NCBI GenBank assembly: GCA_964392945.1
Contig: CAYMSH010000220.1
Location: 1 to 10,746, forward strand
DNA from: BS750m-G57 sp964392945
Lineage (GTDB): Bacteria; Planctomycetota; Phycisphaerae; SM23-33
Length of the DNA: 10,746 bases
Direction of reading: 5' to 3'
Position 1 is the first letter of the stretch; each line of letters opens with the position of its first letter. The notes beneath the pieces were generated by a model. It was not told the DNA's origin. It saw nothing but the letters and a program-made list of their open reading frames with translations, and searched no databases. The position numbers and the translations under genes were made by a program. Below, piece by piece: positions 1 to 6,233 of this stretch.

Positions 1-1005
1 AGTCTTCTGCTGAGCCCGAACGGCGACAGGCACATGTACTTCGCCAAACGAGGCAGTAACTGCGTCGCGGTTCTCGATAGAAAGGAAGTGTATGTGTGCG
101 ATGACTACGTGGACCACACTTCGGCATTCAGCCCTGACGTACGGCGGACGGCATTCGGCGTCATCAAGGGCAAGAAGCACATCCTCATCGTCGATGGCGT
201 ACAGGGCAAGCCCTACGATCAAATCGGAAAGATGCGGGATGGCAAATTGGTCATGACCAACAACGGAAGCATGAAGATGCTGGGAACGGCAAATGAAAAC
301 GTCGTTTTCAGTCCGGACAGCAAACGGCTGGCCTACATCGCAAAACAAGGACAGAAGTACATGGTGGTCGTGGACGGCAAGGAGGGAAAACTGTACGACG
401 ACATCGATTTCAGCTCACATGTTTTCAGTCCGGACAGCAGCCAGTGCGCCTACATCGCCAAAAGCAATACTAAGTCCATGTACGTCATCAACGGGGTCGA
501 ACACAAGGCTTACGCAAGAGTAGGAGACATCCGATTCAGTCCCGATGGGCAACGTCACGCCTATCCGGCGGCCATCGGAAACAACCAAACAGCGTATGTG
601 GTCGACGGCAAGGAAAACCGAATATACCGCGATATCACATACAAGGCGGCGTTCAGTCCCAACAGCAAACACCTTGCTTACATAGCTCAGCGTAGGGATA
701 ACCGGAAGTGCGTCCTAGTCGTCGACGGCGAGGAAGGCACAGAAGACCTGGAGATCGTTGACGGCGAATTTCTCGCCTACGGTCCGCAGCCAAGCCGACT
801 GGTCTATGCGGCGCGTCGGAATGGGAAACGGGTCCTCCTTATGAATGGAATCGAAACATGCCGAATCGATGGGGCGTTAGCCGGCAGCAAGGTCTTTTTT
901 GCGGCATCCAACAAGATATACCATCTTGGGCTGGTGGTTGATGAGACCGGAACCCGCGTGGTACGAGTGGAAACTGAAGTGGAGGCTGCACGTGTCGCCA
1001 AATGA
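1..1005 (+). CDS. Beta-propeller (PD40/WD40-like) protein, 5'-truncated by window edge
   Basis: The frame is open from base 1 and the first codons already read as part of a blade (LLLSPNGDRHMYFAKRG), so the ATG at 34 is internal and the true start lies upstream of the window. The protein consists of repeated units of about 39-43 residues. Each has an FSPD or FSPN motif, a strand like LAYIA, a basic turn and a closing VVDGKEG-type strand; at least five are visible (FSPDVRR, FSPDSKR, FSPDSSQ, FSPDGQR, FSPNSKH). This is the pattern of TolB/PD40-like beta-propeller blades, which normally act as binding scaffolds rather than enzymes. The TGA stop overlaps the likely GTG start of the TPR gene downstream, which points to co-translation and perhaps a shared complex. 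Ligand and cellular location cannot be told because the N-terminus is missing. Confidence 0.8.
   Translation, partial: SLLLSPNGDRHMYFAKRGSNCVAVLDRKEVYVCDDYVDHTSAFSPDVRRTAFGVIKGKKHILIVDGVQGKPYDQIGKMRDGKLVMTNNGSMKMLGTANENVVFSPDSKRLAYIAKQGQKYMVVVDGKEGKLYDDIDFSSHVFSPDSSQCAYIAKSNTKSMYVINGVEHKAYARVGDIRFSPDGQRHAYPAAIGNNQTAYVVDGKENRIYRDITYKAAFSPNSKHLAYIAQRRDNRKCVLVVDGEEGTEDLEIVDGEFLAYGPQPSRLVYAARRNGKRVLLMNGIETCRIDGALAGSKVFFAASNKIYHLGLVVDETGTRVVRVETEVEAARVAK
304..439 (+). repeat. 19-bp direct repeat within adjacent propeller blades
   Basis: GTTTTCAGTCCGGACAGCA occurs identically at 304-322 and 421-439, 117 bp (39 codons) apart. It encodes the VFSPDS motif at the start of two neighbouring blades. Identity at nucleotide level suggests fairly recent blade duplication or gene conversion within the gene. 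Confidence 0.75.
981..985 (+). promoter_or_regulatory. Shine-Dalgarno site that decides the GTG start at 992
   Basis: GGAGG lies six bases before GTG at 992 and inside the end of the upstream propeller gene. The in-frame ATGs at 899 and 1022 lack a comparable site. This supports GTG 992 as the start of the TPR gene and translational coupling across a 14-base overlap. Confidence 0.65.
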
Positions 1006-2434
1006 CAGACATGCTCCTGCAATGACTTTGCTGGCCGCCGCATTCGTCTTCGGGCTCTTAGAGATGGCTCCGACAGCAGCCATCGCCGAGGACAAATCCG
1101 GTGTCGACGAGTCAGACCAGAAGATCATCGACGATCTTCTCGGTGAATCCAAGGAACCCAAACGCGACACGAAGCAGAGCGATCCGAACAAATGGCCGAA
1201 GCTTGTTCTATATGGTTTCAGCCTCGAGAACGCCAATCAGCTTGCCAAGGCTGCGAAAGCATACGAGGATTTCCTTTCATCAACAACGGAGAAACCAGGC
1301 AACGACCCGTGCCTGTTCGCCATGCTAAGACTGGGACTGGTGCGTCACGGGATGGGACAATATGAAAGCGCCGTCCGCATACAGAGCCGGTATGTTAACC
1401 TCTTGCGAAAGAAGCTTGGCGATGACCACTTGGATGTGGCCAATGCCAGATTCAATCTCGGTTACTCCTGCACCCATGCCGGGCAGTTCGCTACAGCCGA
1501 AGATATGTTGCAGAAAGCCATAGACACTCGCACACGAAAGCTCGGCCCAAACCATCCGAAAACAGTTTACGCCCGCTTCGCACTAAGCCACATGTACATA
1601 GGAGCTGGAGAACTCACCAGAGCTGAGCCCATTCTTCTTCGGTGCATTACGACATTTGAGAAAACACGACCAAAACATGACGCCCGCCTGGCTCTGGCGC
1701 TTGGTGATCTAGCCTACCTGTATGGAGAACTAGGCCGATTCGCTGAATGTGAGAAAAGTAACCTGAGGGCAATAGCCATATGGAGCAACAGGGCGGTTCC
1801 GAACCGTCAGGACCTGGCGACTGGCCTGAACAATCTGGCGTTCCTCTACCTCAACATAAAACGCCACAAGGAGGCCGAGCCGCTATTTCTACGCAGCCTG
1901 TCTATCCGACAACGAGTACTGCCCAAGGGACATCCCCTCATTTCAGAGAGCCAAAGAAACATCGCAGACCTCTATTTGTGTATGGGGCGAGAGGCGGAAG
2001 CGAAACAGTTTCTGAACAAATGGTTTGCATCCATATCTGACAAGGGAACGACAGGGCAAAAATCGATAACCGTACCGCAACTGCTGGTCTTGGCAAACGG
2101 AGCTCGTAAGGCTCGACGTATAGTAGTTGCGAATAAGTTGTATAGCTTGGCGGCCGGGGAGGCCAAGCAACAGGGCCTTGGAAAACACTCGGAAGAAATC
2201 CTGGACATCAAGCTCGGCACGGCCCTTCTTTTAGCGGCCCAAGGTATGCATCGTCAGGCAATTGTCGTATTCAAGGAAGCCGTTGCAGGCTCTGAATCTT
2301 GTGGAAGAGCATACGGGCCAGGCTGCCTTGTGTCCGCATTGTCAGGTTTGGCGACCAGCCACATGTTACTCGGAGAGCACGCAAAGGCGGAACCTTGCCG
2401 CTCCCTGAGCGAGCTTGAGCACTCAGTAGTATAA
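992..2434 (+). CDS. Exported tetratricopeptide-repeat protein (kinesin-light-chain-type TPRs)
   Basis: About 480 residues from the GTG at 992, chosen because GGAGG sits six bases upstream and the product then begins with a signal peptide: an n-region with R and H, a hydrophobic stretch TLLAAAFVFGLL, and a likely cleavage after TAAIA before EDKSG. The rest is mostly TPR helices. Between roughly residues 100 and 330 there are about five repeats of 42-43 residues with a KLC-type spacing, marked by recurring LGxxHxxxAxAxxNLG and AExxxxxAIxxRxxxLGxxHP patterns; weaker TPR-like helices follow to the C-terminus. TPR solenoids are protein-binding scaffolds, and no catalytic domain is seen. The gene overlaps the propeller gene by 14 bases, so the two products are probably made together and may interact outside the cytoplasm. 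The specific function is unknown. Confidence 0.82.
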   Translation: MSPNDRHAPAMTLLAAAFVFGLLEMAPTAAIAEDKSGVDESDQKIIDDLLGESKEPKRDTKQSDPNKWPKLVLYGFSLENANQLAKAAKAYEDFLSSTTEKPGNDPCLFAMLRLGLVRHGMGQYESAVRIQSRYVNLLRKKLGDDHLDVANARFNLGYSCTHAGQFATAEDMLQKAIDTRTRKLGPNHPKTVYARFALSHMYIGAGELTRAEPILLRCITTFEKTRPKHDARLALALGDLAYLYGELGRFAECEKSNLRAIAIWSNRAVPNRQDLATGLNNLAFLYLNIKRHKEAEPLFLRSLSIRQRVLPKGHPLISESQRNIADLYLCMGREAEAKQFLNKWFASISDKGTTGQKSITVPQLLVLANGARKARRIVVANKLYSLAAGEAKQQGLGKHSEEILDIKLGTALLLAAQGMHRQAIVVFKEAVAGSESCGRAYGPGCLVSALSGLATSHMLLGEHAKAEPCRSLSELEHSVV

Positions 2435-2731
2435 CCGGAACCCCCGATTCTACCAAGAGAAGATATTACTTTGTTGTCGTAGGAAAGGAACGTAAGTGAT
2501 TGCATAACCGCCCCGGCAAAGTAACACAAACGCAAGTAACCCCATCCCTGCCCGCTGCTACCCCCACGCCACCACACCCTGCGGCAACGTGTAAACAAAA
2601 GGGTCGGAAATCGAGCACCCTTAAACCCCCGGAAAACCCGCCTTTCCTGAGCGAGATACTAGCGCCAACATAAGGAACGTTCAATTTACTTTTTGCTTGC
2701 GCCTGCTTAGGTTATCGCTAACTATGTAGAT
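2435..2731. other. Gene-free interval with strong strand asymmetry
   Basis: No convincing coding sequence is seen on either strand. The plus strand is C-rich and G-poor, especially 2505-2640. On the minus strand 2540-2565 contains four G-runs (5, 3, 3 and 4 bases) with loops of 7, 2 and 2 bases, which fits a G-quadruplex motif. A 6-bp stem, AAGGGT/ACCCTT at 2599-2604 and 2617-2622, is followed on the minus strand by TTTTGTTT, but its 12-base loop makes it a weak terminator. No clear terminator for the upstream operon is visible. Confidence 0.5.
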
Positions 2732-2857
2732 ATGCGAAACAATAAACATAGTGATACGAAGGTGGGCGTTTATGTGAGGGTCTCAACGCTGGACCAAGAG
2801 AAGGGCATCCAGTCACAAGTACGAGCCCTCAAGCAATACCTCCGGGGACATCCATGA
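2732..2857 (+). pseudogene. N-terminal fragment of a serine recombinase (resolvase/invertase family)
   Basis: The ATG at 2732 opens a 41-codon frame ending in TGA at 2855. It carries the hallmark start of a serine recombinase catalytic domain, VGVYVRVSTLDQEKGIQSQ, followed by VRALKQYL. In the family, the Ser of the Y-x-R-V-S-T motif (residue 18 here) is the nucleophile that attacks DNA. The normal catalytic domain is about 140 residues with a DNA-binding part after it, so this copy stops after roughly a quarter of the domain and cannot be active alone. The expected downstream motifs (a WYxDxxSG-like segment and the LDRLxRS helix) are not found in any frame just after the stop. A helix-turn-helix-like segment about 800 bases further on may be its tail. 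It is best read as a decayed mobile-element gene. Confidence 0.8.
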
Positions 2858-3523
2858 GCAAGTCTTTGTCAAGTCGGTAGCAGACGTTTTTTTTGCGGGC
2901 GTGCCCACACATCCATTCGACGTCATCCCATATCCGGGAGCGTCATTACTCTACGTGCGTTGCCGGCCTCATTCACCTTAACGAGATCGCAAAGCGTCCC
3001 AGTCCCCTGGATCGAGGTCCGGCTGTTGGCGCGCACATCTGCTTCACCATAAGTTTCGAATTGACGATGGCCGTCACAACCATAAAACCACTGTAGACCT
3101 GCAAGCCATGTTAACGTCGGCTCCAGAATAGCATATCCGCCACTACCGTGCCGAAATCCTAGACAATATGCCTCGGAACTCCCAATCAAAACCCATTCCT
3201 ATTCGATTCTACCTAACATGGAGTACGACTTGAGTAGCCTGCCTACACCTGCGTACAAATAAACCCACAACTCAACAGAGTCAACATGAACCACCCGACA
3301 GAGCCGCCTCAGACGTTACAATTTCCAGTTTATCTCGTCGGCGGATAAATGCAACACTTCTCATGTTTTTCTTTGTGACCCTTTAGGAGTCTGCTGGATT
3401 TTGGACACGCTTTCTGAACTGCATCGTAATAGGCAGCCTTCTTAACCATACCTTACTCTGAAGGCTACACTTTTACGCCGCCCGCCACGCGATACACTTT
3501 TCCTCCGCCGTTTACATTATCTA
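2858..3523. other. Long gene-poor interval inside the recombinase debris
   Basis: No recognisable gene is seen over about 670 bases. On the minus strand one frame is open from 3198 down to the stop at 2923. It has only a TTG as first start (3187-3189), with a TAG at 3199-3201 just upstream, beyond which the frame reopens as far as a TAA at 3316-3318. The translation has plausible globular composition but matches nothing I know. A T8 tract at 2887-2894 is followed by GGGCGTGCCC, which is in the wrong order for a terminator. The interval also contains the paired 17-bp repeats listed separately. GC content is visibly lower than in the genes after 4122. Confidence 0.45.
3466..3509 (+). repeat. 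Pair of near-identical 17-bp direct repeats
   Basis: TACACTTTTACGCCGCC at 3466-3482 and TACACTTTTCCTCCGCC at 3493-3509 match at 15 of 17 positions and start 27 bp apart. A third, partial TTTACATTAT follows at 3511-3520. Short tandemly spaced repeats like this are typical of transposase-binding sites near the ends of some insertion sequences, for example the IS21 family, or of protein operators. With recombinase debris on both sides, an old IS end is a reasonable guess. No transposase gene is found. Confidence 0.45.
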
Positions 3524-3649
3524 TTGAGTCTTCGTCCAGTGTTATCGTTATGGCCTACAATGCCTTGTCCAGGTTGTATTTTGAGATTGATCATAGTGCC
3601 TCTACGGCAGCCAACGTCCAGGATCACCGCGCCGTTAGGCGTCTGCTGG

Positions 3650-3727
3650 GGACAGATCCGGATCGCCAAGGCGATCGGCGTGGGCGTCGGGCGCGTGAGC
3701 AAGTGGGTGCATGGTGGATTGGATTAG
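3650..3727 (+). pseudogene. Helix-turn-helix remnant, probably the C-terminal tail of a recombinase
   Basis: The frame ending in TAG at 3725-3727 reads GQIRIAKAIGVGVGRVSKWV before a short tail. This resembles the helix-turn-helix at the C-terminus of small serine recombinases, where IAKxLGVGVGTVxR is a common pattern: the first helix up to AKAIG, then a turn, then the recognition helix GRVSKWV. The ORF continues upstream to 3524, but that part has no recognisable content. It lies in the same frame class as the recombinase N-terminus at 2732. The piece could also come from a transposase or a repressor; the fragment is short and the assignment is tentative. Confidence 0.4.
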
Positions 3728-3766
3728 CCGGCTTCCCGTACATCAGATATCGGGGAGAGATGTGAA

Positions 3767-3907
3767 ATGATCACCGAATTCGACCTCAATCAATTCTGCG
3801 GATTCCGGCCAGAGACCTTCTTCAGGGCTTCGATAAATCTTAGATTGATGGCCTCTTCCAAAGTTTTCCGTCGGGCAGCTTCTATAACCTTCCACGCATT
3901 CGTGTAG
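3767..3907 (+). pseudogene. Chimeric short ORF with a strong ribosome-binding site
   Basis: The ATG at 3767 is preceded by GGGGAGAG at 3752-3759, seven bases away, a very good initiation site. The first dozen codons read MITEFDLNQFCG and look like a genuine N-terminus. From about 3795 the frame is only the antisense of the TPR fragment on the minus strand and it ends at TAG 3905. I infer that an older gene start was joined to foreign sequence here. The opening resembles starts I associate with small mobile-element proteins of the DUF6876 type, but twelve residues are too few to be sure. Confidence 0.35.
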
Positions 3908-4038
3908 TCCCTTCTGTAATAGTATGCGACGGCAAGGTTATTGTAGGCCTGACCACACCTTGGTGAAGCGGACCAGCAAGTTTTGCCACCGCTCATAAGA
4001 TTCGTCCGTTTGGTATCAGTAGACGAAAATACCCCAAA
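3790..4038 (-). pseudogene. C-terminal fragment of a TPR protein
   Basis: The minus-strand frame is open from 4038, with a first ATG at 3994-3996, down to TGA at 3790-3792. It encodes a single typical TPR end, QAYNNLAVAYYYRRDYTNAW, followed by a helix ending IEALKKVSGRNPQN. NNLAVAYYY plus a closing helix of this kind is a common C-terminus of long TPR proteins in planctomycetes and related bacteria. Upstream of the TPR the sequence is unrelated, low in GC and has a stop (TGA, just above 4038), and no signal peptide or other repeat is present. The rest of the gene has been lost, most likely in the same rearrangement that shortened the neighbouring acetyltransferase. It is probably not functional. 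Confidence 0.6.
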
Positions 4039-4121
4039 TCAAGAATAGCCTATTGGCGAGAATCAGATCTAACCGGCTCTTAATGAAGAAGTTACAAAAC
4101 CCATATAAATAGGCCACAATA

Positions 4122-4946
4122 TTAGAGTGTTCGGACCAGTTCGGCGGCCTGGGCGGGCACGAGGAATACCGGCGTGCTGTTCTTGTGGTGGTTCAGTTGA
4201 GTGGCGATGAGTGCTTCGGCCGCTGATTCATCCCGCATAACGCCGGGCCCGAGCAGGTTGCTGCCGGGATGCGCTACCGAGCCGAGGAATCCGTCGAGCC
4301 GGCCGTCGTCATCTTCGAGCACCAGGGTGTGCCAGATCCCCATTTCGTTTTCGATGAAGAATCGGTAGTCCTTCTCCCGCCGGATCCCGACGAGTTCCTC
4401 CTCAAGCGATACGATGGCGGGGATGTCGTCCGGCGTTGCGGGTCGAACGCGATCGGCGCCGCTTACGCTTGCCAGCAGATCTTCGTCGAGCGATTCGATG
4501 AACATGTCATGGAATATTATTTGCGGCACGAACCCGGCGCGGTTGTAGAGTGAAAACGAATCGAGGTTGATCGCGCTGGACACCAGGCGGATCGGCAGGC
4601 CCTGCTCGTCGGCGTAGTTTGTGATGAACGCCAGCAGTTGCGCCGCGGCGTGCTGACCGAAGAAGAACGGGTGGGCGTTCATTATGCCAAGCGAGATGTG
4701 TGTTTCGCGGCGTCGGTAGAAGCATGACCCGGCCAGTCGTCCGGATTCGGGGTCTTCGGCGACTATGCAGAAACCCGGGTCGAGCGCTTCGTAGACTTCG
4801 CAGAACAATCGCGTGGCCTCGTCCGGGCCGGTGAAGATCGCCCCGCGAGCGTGCGATTCGTACCAGTGATTCGTTGAAATGCGAACAAGTTCGCTGACTT
4901 CATCCCACTCGTCAGCCCGCATGGGGCGTATTGTGAATTCAGACAT
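4122..4946 (-). CDS. Double-domain GNAT N-acetyltransferase, probably C-terminally truncated
   Basis: A 274-residue cytoplasmic protein with no signal peptide. The start at 4946 is supported by GAGG about eight bases upstream. Residues 1-140 form a GNAT domain: IRPMRADEW at the start, LGIMNAHPFFFG with the following helix as motif A, and LYNRAGF near 132-138, the usual motif B ending. In motif A the second glycine expected in GxG/A is replaced by His (GQHA), so this half may bind acetyl-CoA poorly. A second GNAT-like half begins near residue 165 (VRPATPDDIPAIVSLEEE). It breaks off at PVFLVPAQAAELVRTL, where relatives as I recall them continue for roughly 35 residues beginning with a YGWGARN-like segment. 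The stop coincides with a sharp fall in GC, so the end was probably replaced. The substrate is unknown. The gene is divergent from the concanavalin-like gene. Confidence 0.8.
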   Translation of the reverse strand: MSEFTIRPMRADEWDEVSELVRISTNHWYESHARGAIFTGPDEATRLFCEVYEALDPGFCIVAEDPESGRLAGSCFYRRRETHISLGIMNAHPFFFGQHAAAQLLAFITNYADEQGLPIRLVSSAINLDSFSLYNRAGFVPQIIFHDMFIESLDEDLLASVSGADRVRPATPDDIPAIVSLEEELVGIRREKDYRFFIENEMGIWHTLVLEDDDGRLDGFLGSVAHPGSNLLGPGVMRDESAAEALIATQLNHHKNSTPVFLVPAQAAELVRTL

Positions 4947-5206
4947 GTCTCATCCTCAACCGGTGTTCATTCGTGTCTCGGGTCGATACTCTCGCCGAGT
5001 TGCACGGCTCGCGGACTATCGGCGCATATTGTCAACGAGGCTGGAGCAATTGGCAACTCTTACTTTCAATCTCTTTGCCTGTTGCCTGCGGGGATGCGGC
5101 AGGGTAATCTGAATCGCGGCGTAACCGTGTAAAATACGGCAAGTCGCCAAGGCGCTCGAGAAGACGGAAGGCAAGTAATGGATTCGGCCAGCGAAAGGCG
5201 GCGGTT
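4947..5206. promoter_or_regulatory. Divergent intergenic region between acetyltransferase and lyase-like gene
   Basis: About 260 bases must contain the start signals for both neighbours. For the plus gene, TAAAAT at 5130-5135 could be a -10 box, but there is no convincing -35. For the minus gene, a perfect TTGACA lies at 5030-5035 but no -10 box follows at the right distance. A short open frame, ATG 5178 to TGA 5210, with GGAAGG seven bases upstream of it, overlaps the downstream start as ATGA. No riboswitch or terminator is recognised. Confidence 0.4.
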
Positions 5207-6229
5207 ATGACTCGAACGATTATAGTTGCGGGATTGGCTGTTGGGGCTGTTTTCGTGTCGGTGTCCGCTCGCGAGGCCGGCAAGAGCGTAGTTTCGTCCG
5301 CGGGTGACAGGCCCATCGCCTCTCGCTACCCCGGCGATATTGGGATCGAAAAGGATCCGTCGGTCATCTACGCTACGAGTTTTGAAAACGGTGTCGAGGG
5401 CGGTCTGAAGAAGCAGCGAAAGGGTGTGGAGATCGTAAGCGATTCGAAGTTGGCGCGGGCCGGCAAGTCGTGTGCGAAGATCACGGCCAGACGCGGCAAG
5501 GACAGCGGCGGCGATCTGAAGTACATGTGGAAGAAAGGCGTTGAGCAGTGCTTCGTGCGTTTCTACTGCCGCTTCGACAAGAACACCGTCACGCCGCATC
5601 ATTTCGTGAGCATGGGCGGGCACATGCCGACTTACAGATACCGCTGGGGCGGCGGGGCGGGGTTGCGACCCCCGGGCGGGTCTAACGGCGCATTCAACAC
5701 CACTATCGAACCGCCGAACCTCGATCGGGCAAAGGGCAAACGCACCGGCTGGGCGTTCTATACGTACTGGCACGAGATGCACAGTTGGCAAACGCCGCAT
5801 GGCGCGTCGAGGGGCAGGCCCAACGCATATTACGGCAACAACTTCCGCCCGGACAATCAGCGTCCGTTCGTCGGACGAGAGAAGTGGATATGCGTTGAGT
5901 TCATGCTCAAGCTAAACACGATCGGCAAACACGATGGCGAGCAAGCCTTCTGGATTGACGGCAAGAAGGTTGGCCACTGGTCGAAAGGCTCGCCGATCGG
6001 AACGTGGATTCGCGACAAGTTCGTCACTTCGGGTCCGTGGAACAAGAACCCCAAACCGTTTGAGGGTTTCAGTTGGCGGACCGACAAGCGATTGAAGATC
6101 AACAAGGCGATGCTGCAGTGGTACGTTTCGGATCGGGCCGCCAAGGGCGGTAAGTCCGACAAGAACATCGTCTACTTCGACAATTTCGTAATCGCCACGA
6201 AATACATCGGGCCGATCGTCGGCAGGTAG
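5207..6229 (+). CDS. Secreted concanavalin-like (polysaccharide-lyase-type fold) protein
   Basis: 340 residues. A clear signal peptide (hydrophobic IIVAGLAVGAVFVSV, likely cleavage after VSA at residue 21) fixes the start at 5207. The mature protein opens with YATSFENG and has KWICVEFMLKLNT (about 226-238), a DGEQAFWIDGKKVG segment (about 243-256) and a final FDNFVIATKYIGP strand. This set is typical of jelly-roll, concanavalin-like proteins in planctomycetes that are usually left as hypothetical or compared with polysaccharide lyase families such as PL14. A Gly/Arg-rich stretch RYRWGGGAGLRPPGG (about 145-160) and several conserved His, Trp and Tyr (HHF, FYTYWHEMHSW) are candidates for a binding or active site. 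The stop lies four bases from the end of the convergent beta-helix gene. A role in plant-polysaccharide breakdown is inferred from the neighbours; catalysis is unproven. Confidence 0.72.
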   Translation: MTRTIIVAGLAVGAVFVSVSAREAGKSVVSSAGDRPIASRYPGDIGIEKDPSVIYATSFENGVEGGLKKQRKGVEIVSDSKLARAGKSCAKITARRGKDSGGDLKYMWKKGVEQCFVRFYCRFDKNTVTPHHFVSMGGHMPTYRYRWGGGAGLRPPGGSNGAFNTTIEPPNLDRAKGKRTGWAFYTYWHEMHSWQTPHGASRGRPNAYYGNNFRPDNQRPFVGREKWICVEFMLKLNTIGKHDGEQAFWIDGKKVGHWSKGSPIGTWIRDKFVTSGPWNKNPKPFEGFSWRTDKRLKINKAMLQWYVSDRAAKGGKSDKNIVYFDNFVIATKYIGPIVGR

Positions 6230-6233
6230 TTTA

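Noticed and set aside
2595..2622. Hairpin AAGGGT/ACCCTT followed by a T-rich stretch on the minus strand
   Set aside because: A 6-bp stem with a 12-base loop is weak, and no gene reads towards it on that strand.
2886..2916. T8 tract beside the palindrome GGGCGTGCCC
   Set aside because: The T-run precedes the hairpin on the plus strand and would be A-rich on the minus strand, and the loop is only two bases. It is not an intrinsic terminator on either strand.
4070..4109. Minus-strand LYGFCNFF just after the acetyltransferase stop, resembling its expected missing LYGWGARN-like end
   Set aside because: The match is too short, lies in another frame beyond about a dozen bases of unrelated sequence, and the following residues do not fit the family.
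2435..4121. CRISPR array, tRNA gene or attachment-site duplication in the debris region
   Set aside because: I looked for regularly spaced repeats, a TPsi-arm with acceptor pairing, and matching flanks. Only the two 17-bp repeats were found, which is too few for an array, and no flanking duplication was seen by eye.
5030..5035. Perfect TTGACA on the minus strand upstream of the acetyltransferase
   Set aside because: No acceptable -10 box lies 15-19 bases downstream.
5066..5800. A 244-codon minus-strand frame
   Set aside because: It is antisense to the first half of the lyase-like gene and has no family features.
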